DNA of 7,815 nt. It comes from CALAED01 sp937891035. Its GTDB lineage: Bacteria; Actinomycetota; Actinomycetes; Streptosporangiales; Streptosporangiaceae. This document shows, piece by piece, positions 1 to 6,565 of the stretch. The position numbers and the translations under genes are program-made. The notes beneath the pieces are model-generated. The model made no database searches. It was not told the origin of the DNA and saw only the letters and a program-made list of their open reading frames with translations. The stretch is from assembly GCA_035642125.1 (NCBI GenBank), contig DASQSZ010000060.1, positions 1 through 7,815 on the forward strand, written 5' to 3'. Position 1 is the first letter of the stretch, and every line of letters starts with the position of its first letter.

Positions 1-328
1 TGATCGAGCCGTCACCGCGGACGACGACGCGCTCCTTCGTGGTGCGACCCGATCTGAGGCTGTCGATGGCGGCCTGGATCGCGGCTCGCGTGTCACCGCC
101 GCTGTAGACGGTGGTGCCGCCGTTGCGGGCGGTCCAGGTGCCGCCGCTTTGGGTGACCTCCGCATTGAAGGTGCCCTCGCCGCAGGTCGCGAAGGTACGA
201 GGGTCGGGGTCGGCGGCGGCCGGCTGGAGTCCGGCGATCGCGCCGACCCCGGTGAGCGCGGCGGCCGCGATGACCGCGGCGCGGGTCCGCCACCGCTGAT
301 TTCCGGGTGACGCGCTTGGCAGGGACAT
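1..328 (-). CDS. Secreted protein, N-terminal part (cut by window edge)
   Basis: The reading frame starts at an ATG whose first base is 328 and stays open to the left edge, giving 109 residues. A GGGAGG Shine-Dalgarno at 334-339 lies 5 nt upstream and fixes the start. Residues 1-18 are polar and basic (QRWRTR at 11-16), residues 19-34 are hydrophobic (Ala/Val/Ile/Gly-rich), and an AAA-D site near 37-40 fits signal peptidase I, so export is likely. The mature start (TFATCGEGTFNAEV, about 45-58), a Gly/Ser/Thr-rich stretch and then a short helix (TRAAIQAAIDSL, 80-91) resemble, from memory, actinobacterial proteins that continue into a right-handed parallel beta-helix (pectate-lyase-like). That assignment is inference because the catalytic part is outside the window. 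A 20-bp inverted repeat lies 26 bp upstream and may be its operator. Confidence 0.8.
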   Translation of the reverse strand, partial: MSLPSASPGNQRWRTRAAVIAAAALTGVGAIAGLQPAAADPDPRTFATCGEGTFNAEVTQSGGTWTARNGGTTVYSGGDTRAAIQAAIDSLRSGRTTKERVVVRGDGSI

Positions 329-354
329 GGAAACCTCCCGCGGTCTTCTCTAAC

Positions 355-374
355 GCAAACTGCTAAACGTTTGC
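355..374. promoter_or_regulatory. Inverted repeat, candidate LacI- or TetR-type operator
   Basis: GCAAACTGCTAAACGTTTGC contains GCAAAC and GTTTGC arms (355-360, 369-374) and a perfect inner palindrome AAACGTTT (365-372). A second small repeat, TTGCT-cact-AGCAA, follows at 371-384. A CG-centred AAACGTTT core is typical of LacI-family operators in actinobacteria; the longer half-site CGTTTGCTCACTA also fits TetR-type sites. It lies 26-46 bp upstream of the secreted-protein start at 328, where a repressor would block transcription. The bound protein is not encoded in the window. Confidence 0.5.
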
Positions 375-415
375 TCACTAGCAATGGCCGCTGAAAGAAG
401 AACCTGTCCCGGTTA

Positions 416-481
416 TATCGAGGCGATTCGATAGAGTCGATACCTTTTCATTTGTTTCATATCGAGTTCGATATATCGAAC
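416..481. promoter_or_regulatory. Cluster of TATCGA/TCGATA half-sites with 16-bp perfect palindrome
   Basis: Six copies of TATCGA or its complement TCGATA occur in 64 bp: 416-421, 428-433, 437-442, 460-465, 468-473 and 474-479. They form an inverted pair with a 6-bp gap (416-433), one with a 2-bp gap (460-473) and a perfect 16-bp palindrome GTTCGATATATCGAAC (466-481). The region is markedly AT-rich for this genome. Spacing and symmetry suggest a multi-site operator for a dimeric regulator; PadR-type regulators are one family whose sites look like this, but this is a guess from motif style. It lies 46 bp upstream of the VOC gene and about 90 bp from the divergent secreted-protein gene, so it could act on either. 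Confidence 0.5.
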
Positions 482-527
482 AATCGGCGAGGGCTGCCTG
501 TTATGGCAGGCTCGACGCCTGTCTATC

Positions 528-926
528 ATGACGGAGATGCTGACCGATGCAACGATCGAAGCGCGCATACCCACCCAGGACCTGGCCCGCGCCCGCCGCT
601 GGTACGCCGAAAAGCTCGGCCTCGAACCGGTAGAGGAGCGTCCCGGCGGCCTGCGCTACGAGGGCGCGAGCGGCGTGTTCTGCTTGTTCGCCTCGGCCGG
701 CGTGTCCGACGGCTCGTTCACCCAGATGGCGTTCTACGTCGATGACATCGAGGCGGCCGTCGCCGCCCTGCGCGCCCGCGGCGTGGTCTTCGAGGAATAC
801 GACGGCGCCGTGAACGGGATCATGGACATCGAGGGCAACTATCCGAGCAAGGGCCGCGGTGAGCGGGCGGCGTGGTTCCGCGACAGCGAGGGCAACATGT
901 TCGGCATCGCCGAGGTCGTACGCTAG
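528..926 (+). CDS. VOC (glyoxalase/bleomycin-resistance fold) protein
   Basis: This 132-residue protein has the usual length for a single-chain VOC protein with two beta-alpha-beta-beta-beta modules. Module 1 opens with EARIPTQDLARARRWYAEKLGLEP (about 11-34, IPT then the ARRWY helix); module 2 opens with FYVDDIEAAVAALRARG (69-85) and ends in WFRDSEGNMFGIAE (116-129), the classic D-x-E/D-G-N closing strand. Usual metal-ligand positions look non-canonical: Arg13 where His or Gln often sits and Gln66 before AFYVDD; the terminal Glu129 is kept. The substrate is unknown: members include glyoxalases, dioxygenases, epimerases and drug-binding resistance proteins. No Shine-Dalgarno precedes ATG 528; the in-frame ATG at 537 has GGAG directly against it, too close. 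The mRNA may have a very short leader. The gene meets the LamG gene tail to tail. Confidence 0.9.
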   Translation: MTEMLTDATIEARIPTQDLARARRWYAEKLGLEPVEERPGGLRYEGASGVFCLFASAGVSDGSFTQMAFYVDDIEAAVAALRARGVVFEEYDGAVNGIMDIEGNYPSKGRGERAAWFRDSEGNMFGIAEVVR

Positions 927-949
927 GTCCCGCCGGGGCGGTCGGGCCC

Positions 950-2044
950 TCAGCCGGGGTGGTTGATGGTCCAGAGATACTGTCCGAGCACCTCGCGCGG
1001 GGTCACCACCCGGTCGAGGAACATCAGACCGTCGAAGCGGCAGTTGCAGGGATTGCGCTCCTCGGTGTTCTGCGGGAAGCTGCCGCCGATCTTGATGCCT
1101 GTTGGGTCGGTCGCCGAGGCGAGGTCGGGCTCCGGCTCGCCGGCGACGCCCCAGGGGTCACCGGTGACGGTGTAGAAGCCGTCGAGCGGACGGCCGTTCT
1201 TATACAGCGCCATGGTCGCGTTGTCGAAGTCGAACGTCGCGGCCAGGAACACCCACTGATCGCGCGGCAGGATGGTCTGCCAGTCTTCGTTCGCGGCGAA
1301 GGTCAGCGAGGCACTGCCGTCGACGCGCCGGCCGAGCGCCACGACGCGCAGGACGTTCGACACGTTGATCACTTCGAGCAGCGCCCGTACGTCGTGACCC
1401 TGGGAGTTGCCGCTGAGCACGCCGGCCAGCCCGACGGCATTGAAGAGGTCGCCCGGGTCGGGCGTGGTGGTGTTGAGGTTGGGGTTTTGGCCCGTGGTCT
1501 TGAACCACCCCATGATCGAGATTTGCTTGGCGGCGTTGAAGGCATGCAGGGTCGACACCCCGGTGGTCGAGAAGACGCCGGCCTTCCAGTCGTCGTTGCC
1601 GGCCAGGGTGGGGCTCTGCTGTCGCGTCTGAAGCGACATCCGGCTGCTCGGATAGGCCGCGTCCCGCACCCGCATCGCCCCACCGCCGTTGACGAGGTCG
1701 ATGTTGGTCCCGGACGAGCCCAGGTCGCGCTCTTGTCCGGGATCGCCGGGGACCGGGTGCTCGAAGTCGTAGAACGCGACCAGGTCGCGCCGCAGCGTGG
1801 GCAGGATGTCCGGCCGGATGCGCCAGGTGCCGGCGTCCTGCGGGGTGCCGGCCGCCTGCGCGGTGGCGGCGGGCCGGTCGGTGACGCCGCGCGCGGCGGG
1901 GGCGGTGGTCGCGGCGACGGAAGGTGGCGCCGCGACCACCGCGAGCGACGTGCCCAGGAGCGCGGTCAGCGGCGCGGCGAGCAGCCGGCGTGACCGGCGG
2001 CGGGCCCGACGGAGTCGCGGGACGAGCGCCCGACGATTTCGCAT
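950..2044 (-). CDS. Secreted LamG-like (concanavalin A-fold) domain protein
   Basis: From ATG 2044 the product is 364 residues. A GGAGG at 2050-2054, 5 nt upstream, favours this start over the in-frame ATG at 2056, which would add four residues. A strongly basic N-terminus (Arg-rich, 2-20), a hydrophobic stretch (21-40) and small residues near 42-46 (SVAAT) form a signal peptide. Residues about 88-360 carry LamG hallmarks: LVAFYDFE (88-95), the ISIMGWFKT strand (175-183), WVFLAATFDFDNATMALYKNGRPLDG (264-289, the 'W..vA.t.D....lY.nG' motif), GIKIGG (316-321) and a closing FDGLMFLDRVVTPREV (337-352). Such domains bind glycans or act as beta-sandwich modules; no catalytic residues are evident, so binding is more likely than hydrolysis. 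The Cys333/Cys335 pair is notable. It follows the dehydrogenase gene by 64 bp on the same strand and is probably co-transcribed. Confidence 0.9.
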   Translation of the reverse strand: MRNRRALVPRLRRARRRSRRLLAAPLTALLGTSLAVVAAPPSVAATTAPAARGVTDRPAATAQAAGTPQDAGTWRIRPDILPTLRRDLVAFYDFEHPVPGDPGQERDLGSSGTNIDLVNGGGAMRVRDAAYPSSRMSLQTRQQSPTLAGNDDWKAGVFSTTGVSTLHAFNAAKQISIMGWFKTTGQNPNLNTTTPDPGDLFNAVGLAGVLSGNSQGHDVRALLEVINVSNVLRVVALGRRVDGSASLTFAANEDWQTILPRDQWVFLAATFDFDNATMALYKNGRPLDGFYTVTGDPWGVAGEPEPDLASATDPTGIKIGGSFPQNTEERNPCNCRFDGLMFLDRVVTPREVLGQYLWTINHPG

Positions 2045-2047
2045 GGT

Positions 2048-2054
2048 CTCCTCC
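2048..2054 (-). promoter_or_regulatory. Shine-Dalgarno of the LamG gene
   Basis: On the minus strand GGAGGAG precedes ATG 2044, with 5 nt between the GGAGG core (2050-2054) and the codon. It lies within the first codons of the longer ATG-2056 reading, so it decides the start. Confidence 0.6.
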
Positions 2055-2108
2055 ATGTCTGTGGCCTCGCCCGCCGTCGCCCCCCGCAGCGGGAGGTGGG
2101 CGGTCGTC

Positions 2109-4199
2109 CTAGTCCGCCGCTGTTCCGGTGACCGTGAGGTTGCGGATCCGGCCGATGTTGTCGAACGAGCCGAAGCCCACCCGGCCGGAGTCGAACGTGG
2201 TGTCCACCGTGGTCATCAACGGGTTCTTCGAGCCGTCGATGTAGACCGCCGTCTCGCCGGAGTCGGCGCAGCGGACCACCCGGACCCGATGCCATTCGGC
2301 GTCGGTGATGGCCGGCGGTGCGCCGCGGGACAGCACCGGGTTCCACTGATCCTCGATCCGCAGCCGGTCGGCGTTGTTCACGAGGAAGACCCCGTTATGC
2401 GGAAGAATCGTGTTATCCGTCGATAGGTGGGCGTAGTAGAACTCGGTATCCGACCGGTGCCCGAAGACCACGATCACATCCCGGTTGGTGATCTCGACGG
2501 GGGTGTCCAGCCGTACCTCGGCGTCGATCTGGACGTTGCCGAACACCGGACCCTTGGTCAGCACCGCGTATTCGAATGGCCGCCGCGGACCCGGGCGCTC
2601 CACGCCCGCCTCGGCCAAGATGACCTGGTCGCCGGGGAAGCGCCACTTCGACGGGGTTACCGGGGCCCAGTTGCGCGCGCCCATGACGCGGCTCAGCCTG
2701 GTGTCGCCGATCTCGCACGAGGCGAAGTGGCGGGTGCCGATCACTTTGAAGATTTTGCCATTCGCCTTCGCGATCAAGTAGAGCTCGCCCTTGGCGTCGG
2801 CCGAGAACCGCAGATCGACGCGGTTGGGGTCGCCGAGCGAGCCGGGGCCGGACAGGTCCTGCATCCGGATCCGCTTGCCGGCCTCGTTGTAGAGCTGCAT
2901 CTGGTGGATCGTGGCCAGCGGCCCGCCGCGTCGCATCTCCCGCTCGTTGGTGTAGAAGACGCGGCCGTCGACGATGTCGCCGAAGACGTACTTGCCGCGC
3001 AGCGCGGGCGCCTTGGTGCCGCGGTAGACGACCCCGCCGGAGATCGCGTGCCCGACGTCCGACGTGCAGTTCCAGTCTGGCGGCGGGTTGTGGTCGAACG
3101 CCGCCACCGGGTAAGTAAAGCCGTTTTGCGCGTCGTCGGGCGGCAGCGGGAAGAGCCGGTCACAGGGGTTCACCGGCTGCTTTTCGAAGACGAACGGGCC
3201 TTCGCGCTCGCTCCAGCCGAAGTTGTCGCCCGGGCGGACGTCGTCGACCATCTCGACGTTGTGCTCGCCGATGTGACCAAGCAGCAGCCGGTGGGTACCG
3301 CCGGTGTCCCAGCTGAACCGGTGCGGATCGCGGTAGCCGTACGACTGGATCTCGCCGAGCGCCCCGGCCCGGCCGACGAACGGGTTGTCCGCCGGGATGC
3401 CGTACTTGCCGTTGGCGCTGTTGGTGCCGCGCGGATCGATGCGCAGCATCTTGCCGTGCGGGATCGACAGGTCCTGCGGCTCGGTGTTGACCACGCCCCT
3501 GCCACCGTCGCCGACCGCGAGGTAGAGCTTGCCGTAGTCGGCCTCACCGGGGCGGGCGGTCGGGTTGAAGTCGATCTGCTGGATGCCGTGGATCTGCCCG
3601 GCGAAGCCGATCCGCAGTACCTCGCGGCGGCTTCCGCTGAACGTCCCGGCGGCCGGATCGTCGGCGGTCCACTCGGTCACGACGCCGTGGAACAGGATGG
3701 TGCCGGCCTGGATGAAGTCCGGCATCGCCGTCGTGAGCGAGGCCTGCTCGACGTGCACCGTGTAGAACCGGCCGGTGTCCTCGAAGTCAGGGTCGAACGT
3801 CACGAACCCAAAGCCCTGGCCGAGCCCGCGGCCGGAGAAGAACTGCGGCGCGAACGTGGCGCCGACGTCGAGGTATTCGTGCGGCACGCCGCGTTCGACC
3901 AGATACATTTTGCCGTTGAGGTCGGGCACGAACTGGCGGCCCGAGCCGTCCGGGATCTCGCCGATGTAGTTGATCCGCGCCCAGCGCATCAGCCGCTGGT
4001 CGGTCGGCGGCGGAGTCGGCGAGGACTGCGGGAAACCGGCGTACTCCTTGACGACCAGCCCCAGGCCGGACGTCACCGGGTCCGGCAGCGGGTCGCGGAT
4101 CGGATCTCCGGTCGGCGCGGCGTTGGCCACCGGCGAGCCCATGGCCGCGACCAGAACGGCCGCCACGATAATCAACAGGTACCGTCTAGGCTTCGACAT
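2109..4199 (-). CDS. Secreted glucose/sorbosone dehydrogenase-type beta-propeller with C-terminal beta-sandwich
   Basis: The frame is open from 4448, but the real start is ATG 4199: it opens a textbook signal peptide (SKPRRY, hydrophobic core 8-20, ANA cleavage site near 25-27), and upstream codons overlap the divergent gene. The product is 696 residues. Residues about 75-488 form a GSDH six-bladed propeller: His204 in GQIHGIQQIDFNP (candidate catalytic base), the GDGG calcium-type loop at 230-233, YGYRDPHRFSWD (287-298), GEHNVEMVDDVRPGDNFGW (311-329), HAISGGVVYRG (384-394) and LRGKYVFGDIVDGRVF (400-415). Soluble relatives oxidise sugars using PQQ and Ca2+. Residues about 508-693 form a second domain like the DUF1080/3-keto-disaccharide hydrolase beta-sandwich (EWHRVRVV 635-642, TFDSGRVGFGSFDNIGRIRNLTV 668-690). 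The family's usual RNP is RDP here. It probably acts outside the membrane on sugars; cofactor and substrate are unproven. A weak GGTG lies 7 nt before the start. Confidence 0.92.
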   Translation of the reverse strand: MSKPRRYLLIIVAAVLVAAMGSPVANAAPTGDPIRDPLPDPVTSGLGLVVKEYAGFPQSSPTPPPTDQRLMRWARINYIGEIPDGSGRQFVPDLNGKMYLVERGVPHEYLDVGATFAPQFFSGRGLGQGFGFVTFDPDFEDTGRFYTVHVEQASLTTAMPDFIQAGTILFHGVVTEWTADDPAAGTFSGSRREVLRIGFAGQIHGIQQIDFNPTARPGEADYGKLYLAVGDGGRGVVNTEPQDLSIPHGKMLRIDPRGTNSANGKYGIPADNPFVGRAGALGEIQSYGYRDPHRFSWDTGGTHRLLLGHIGEHNVEMVDDVRPGDNFGWSEREGPFVFEKQPVNPCDRLFPLPPDDAQNGFTYPVAAFDHNPPPDWNCTSDVGHAISGGVVYRGTKAPALRGKYVFGDIVDGRVFYTNEREMRRGGPLATIHQMQLYNEAGKRIRMQDLSGPGSLGDPNRVDLRFSADAKGELYLIAKANGKIFKVIGTRHFASCEIGDTRLSRVMGARNWAPVTPSKWRFPGDQVILAEAGVERPGPRRPFEYAVLTKGPVFGNVQIDAEVRLDTPVEITNRDVIVVFGHRSDTEFYYAHLSTDNTILPHNGVFLVNNADRLRIEDQWNPVLSRGAPPAITDAEWHRVRVVRCADSGETAVYIDGSKNPLMTTVDTTFDSGRVGFGSFDNIGRIRNLTVTGTAAD

Positions 4200-4245
4200 C
4201 CGGCTTTCACCCCAGGGGTTCGGGCGCTCGGAAGGCGCTTTCCAG

Positions 4246-4274
4246 AAGATACTCAGCAGGTAAGTAGTCGACAA
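4246..4274 (-). promoter_or_regulatory. Candidate promoter of the dehydrogenase-LamG operon
   Basis: On the minus strand TTGTCG (4269-4274) and TATCTT (4246-4251) are separated by exactly 17 bp, each matching four of six bases of the housekeeping -35/-10 consensus. Transcription would begin near 4239, leaving a leader of about 40 nt before ATG 4199. This is pattern matching only. A small CCCG-CAAAAA-CGGG hairpin (4275-4288) sits just upstream. Confidence 0.35.
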
Positions 4275-4332
4275 CCCGCAAAAACGGGGAAATATCCTCA
4301 CTCTGCGTGACAACATCGACAAATCATCGATC

Positions 4333-4338
4333 GGGAGG
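4333..4338 (+). promoter_or_regulatory. Shine-Dalgarno fixing the GTG start of the polymerase gene
   Basis: GGGAGG lies 6 nt before GTG 4345. There is no nearby ATG until codon 20, so this site decides the start. Confidence 0.7.
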
Positions 4339-4344
4339 CTTGTC

Positions 4345-5352
4345 GTGCCGACGAAACGCAGCCCCGACGGCGACGGCGCCGACGTACGCGACGGCGTGCC
4401 GATGACCAACCTCGGACAGCCGCTGTTCGACGGCGCGGCGGCGACCAAGGGCGACCTGGTCGACTACCTCGACGCCGTGCGCGATCGCCTGGTGCCGGAG
4501 CTTGCCGACCGGCCGCTTTCGGTCATGCGGGTACGCCCGGGCCAGGCGCCGTTCATGCAAAAGAACGTGCCCAAGTACGCCCCGCCGTGGCTGCGGACGG
4601 TGGCGCTGTGGGCGGAAAGCTCCCAGCGCGAGGTGTCGTACGCCCTGTGCAACGACCGCCGTACGCTGCTGTGGTTCGCCAACCAGCGGGCCGTCGAATA
4701 CCACCCGACCCTGATCCGCGCCGACGCCTGGAACCGGCCCACGTACATGGTGCTCGATATCGACCCGCCGGCCGCCGAGGCGTTCGCGCTGGCGGTCCAG
4801 GCCGCCCACCTGGTCCGCCGGGCGCTGTCCGACGCCGGCCTCGCGGGCGCGGTCAAGACCAGCGGTGCCAAGGGCGTACACGTCTTCGTGCCGGTCGGCG
4901 GCGACGCGACGATCGAGGAGGTTGCCGCTGCCACCCGCGCGCTCGCGGCCCGGGCAGAACGACTCGATCCCGCGCTCGCCACCACGGCGTTCATCCGGGA
5001 GGACCGCGCCGGCAAGGTGTTCATCGACTCCACCCGGGCGGGCGGGGCGACGGTGGTGGCCGCCTACAGCCCGCGGATCCGTCCGGGCACCCCCGTGTCG
5101 TTCCCGGTGCCCTGGGACGAGCTCGACGGCGTCGCGCCCGCCGACTTCACCCTCCACACCGCCGCCCGTTCGATCACGCCCGGTGCGACGTGGGCCGACC
5201 TGCTGCCCGAGCCGAGGCCGCTGCCCGCCGACCTGATCGAGGAGGGCCACGCGATCCCCATCGCCCGCGTCCAGGCGATGCACGAAGGCAAACGCCGCGC
5301 CCGCGCCCGCCGCACCGGCAACGCGGACCCGCCGGACCCGCCGGCCGGCTAA
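4345..5352 (+). CDS. ligD: Stand-alone LigD-type polymerase/primase (NHEJ repair)
   Basis: The start is GTG 4345, fixed by GGGAGG at 4333-4338, 6 nt upstream. The 335-residue product matches in length a complete LigD polymerase (archaeo-eukaryotic primase) domain with no ligase or nuclease attached. Visible motifs: the metal-binding LDIDPP (Asp138, Asp140), KTSGAKGVHVFVP (171-183, with Lys171, Ser173 and His179, nucleotide binding) and KVFIDSTRAGGATVVAAYSPR (224-244, third catalytic Asp228). MRVRPGQAPFMQKNVP (61-76) corresponds to the template and 5'-phosphate-handling segment. Such enzymes add ribo- or deoxynucleotides at breaks and gaps and work with Ku and LigD, or as separate PolD-type proteins in mycobacteria. 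No ku or ligase gene is in view. The C-terminus (313-335) is a basic then proline-rich tail. 'ligD' names the family; this is the polymerase-only form. Confidence 0.95.
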   Translation: MPTKRSPDGDGADVRDGVPMTNLGQPLFDGAAATKGDLVDYLDAVRDRLVPELADRPLSVMRVRPGQAPFMQKNVPKYAPPWLRTVALWAESSQREVSYALCNDRRTLLWFANQRAVEYHPTLIRADAWNRPTYMVLDIDPPAAEAFALAVQAAHLVRRALSDAGLAGAVKTSGAKGVHVFVPVGGDATIEEVAAATRALAARAERLDPALATTAFIREDRAGKVFIDSTRAGGATVVAAYSPRIRPGTPVSFPVPWDELDGVAPADFTLHTAARSITPGATWADLLPEPRPLPADLIEEGHAIPIARVQAMHEGKRRARARRTGNADPPDPPAG

Positions 5353-5355
5353 ACC

Positions 5356-5397
5356 CCGCCGGCCCGATCGGCGCGCCGGCGGTCGTGCTGATCGACC
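5356..5397. terminator. Tandem GC-rich hairpins between convergent genes
   Basis: CCGCCGGC (5356-5363) and GCCGGCGG (5375-5382) form a perfect 8-bp stem with an 11-nt loop that holds its own palindrome CCGATCGG. Sharing two bases, GGTCG (5381-5385) and CGACC (5393-5397) form a second 5-bp stem with a 7-nt loop. They fill the 61-bp gap between the ends of the polymerase and oxidase genes. There is no T-tract, as is common for actinomycete intrinsic terminators, so this is a plausible bidirectional terminator rather than a proven one. Confidence 0.5.
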
Positions 5398-5413
5398 AGG
5401 CGTTGCCTTTCCG

Positions 5414-6565
5414 TCAGGCGATGATCTCACGCTTGACGTGCTTGACCGATGTGGTTCCGGTCAGCGCCATCGAGACGTCGAGCTCGGCGCGAATGAGGTC
5501 GATCGCCTTGGCCACGCCCTCCTCGCCGCCGGCGCCCAGGCCGTAGATGTACGCGCGGCCGAGCAGGCAGGCGCGGGCGCCGAGCGCGAGCGCCCGCAGC
5601 ACGTCCTGGCCGGACCGGATGCCGCCGTCCACCATGACCTCGACCTCGGCGCCGACCGCCTGCGCGATGTCGGGCAGCGCGGAGATGGACGACGGCGCAC
5701 CGTCAAGCTGGCGGCCGCCGTGATTGGACACGACGATCGCGGACGCGCCGGTCTGCGCGGCGATCTTCGCGTCCTCCACATCCATGATCCCCTTAATGAT
5801 GATCTTCCCCGGCCACTGCTCACGGACCCACTCGATGTCCTTCCAGCTCAGGCTCGGGTCGAACTGGCGGGAGACCCACTCGGCCAGCGTCGTGACACTG
5901 TCCATCCCGCTGATGTGCCCCGCGAGGTTGCCGAACGTCTTGCGCTTGCCGCGCAGCACGCTGATTCCCCAGTTTGGTTTCGTGGCGACATCGAACACGT
6001 TCGACGCGGTGATGCGCGGCGGCACGGTGAGGCCGTTTTTGATGTCGCGGTGCCGCTGGCCGAGCATGTTCATGTCCATCGTGATCATCAGCGCGTCGCA
6101 CTGCGCCGCCTTCGCGCGCTCGATCAGATCCTGTACGAACCCCCGGTCGCGCATCACGTACAGCTGGAACCAGAACGGCCGGCCGACCGCGGCCGCGACG
6201 TCCTCGATCGAGCAGATGGACATGGTGCTCAGGCAGAACGGGATCCCGGCCGCGTGCGCCGCGCGGCACGCGAGGATCTCGCCGTCGCCGTACTGCATCC
6301 CGCACATGCCGATCGGCGCCAGCGCCAGCGGCAGCGTCGCCCGCTCCCCGATGATGCTGGTGGTCAGGTCGCGATCTTCCACGTCGAGGCCCACGCGTTG
6401 GCGCAGCCGCAGCGCCACCAGATCGGCGCGGTTGACGCGCAGCGTCTCCTGCGCGTACGAGCCCTGGTCGCCGTACTCGAAGAACGCGCGTGGCACCCGG
6501 CGCCGCGCCAGATCCCTGAGGTCCTCGATACAGGTCGCCCCTTTTACAGAAGTACGCCCTGGCAC
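5414..6565 (-). CDS. FMN-dependent alpha-hydroxy-acid oxidase/dehydrogenase (LldD family)
   Basis: Numbering here uses the longer form from ATG 6589 (391 residues). GTG 6565 (codon 9, 383 residues) is preferred because GGGGAGG (6574-6580) lies 8 nt before it, while ATG 6589 has no Shine-Dalgarno. A full TIM-barrel FMN oxidase is visible: FFEYGDQGSY with Tyr39, LALAPIGMCGM (88-98), FQLYVMRDRG with Tyr144, Asp172 in ITMDMN, IIIKGIMDVEDA with Lys266, the active-site SNHGGRQLDG (His290 base, Arg293), DGGIRSGQDVLRALALGA (321-338) and GRAYIYGLGAGG (344-355), which bind FMN phosphate. It oxidises a 2-hydroxy acid to the 2-oxo acid, passing electrons to quinone or oxygen. The sequence resembles E. 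coli LldD (L-lactate) along its length; glycolate, mandelate-type or natural-product substrates cannot be excluded. Upstream lie a structured leader and a possible micro-ORF. Confidence 0.94.
   Translation of the reverse strand: MPGRTSVKGATCIEDLRDLARRRVPRAFFEYGDQGSYAQETLRVNRADLVALRLRQRVGLDVEDRDLTTSIIGERATLPLALAPIGMCGMQYGDGEILACRAAHAAGIPFCLSTMSICSIEDVAAAVGRPFWFQLYVMRDRGFVQDLIERAKAAQCDALMITMDMNMLGQRHRDIKNGLTVPPRITASNVFDVATKPNWGISVLRGKRKTFGNLAGHISGMDSVTTLAEWVSRQFDPSLSWKDIEWVREQWPGKIIIKGIMDVEDAKIAAQTGASAIVVSNHGGRQLDGAPSSISALPDIAQAVGAEVEVMVDGGIRSGQDVLRALALGARACLLGRAYIYGLGAGGEEGVAKAIDLIRAELDVSMALTGTTSVKHVKREIIA

Noticed and set aside
494..511. Small hairpin (GCCTG/CAGGC) before the VOC start
   Set aside because: A five-base stem is easily found by chance; no clear role beyond possible leader structure.
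872..1993. 373-codon plus-strand frame opposite the LamG gene
   Set aside because: No domain or export signal, starts inside the VOC gene, and the opposite frame has LamG motifs and a good Shine-Dalgarno.
2427..4310. Long open frame (627 codons) on the plus strand opposite the dehydrogenase gene
   Set aside because: It is a mirror of strongly GC3-biased coding DNA. The minus-strand frame has a signal peptide and clear GSDH motifs; this one has no recognisable motif and an Arg/Val/Asp-rich composition typical of shadows.
4200..4448. N-terminal extension of the dehydrogenase frame up to ATG 4448
   Set aside because: It would place 83 residues before an evident signal peptide and overlap the divergent polymerase gene by about 100 bp.
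4324..5430. 368-codon minus-strand frame opposite the polymerase gene
   Set aside because: Arg/Gly/Val-rich shadow; the plus strand carries all LigD polymerase motifs.
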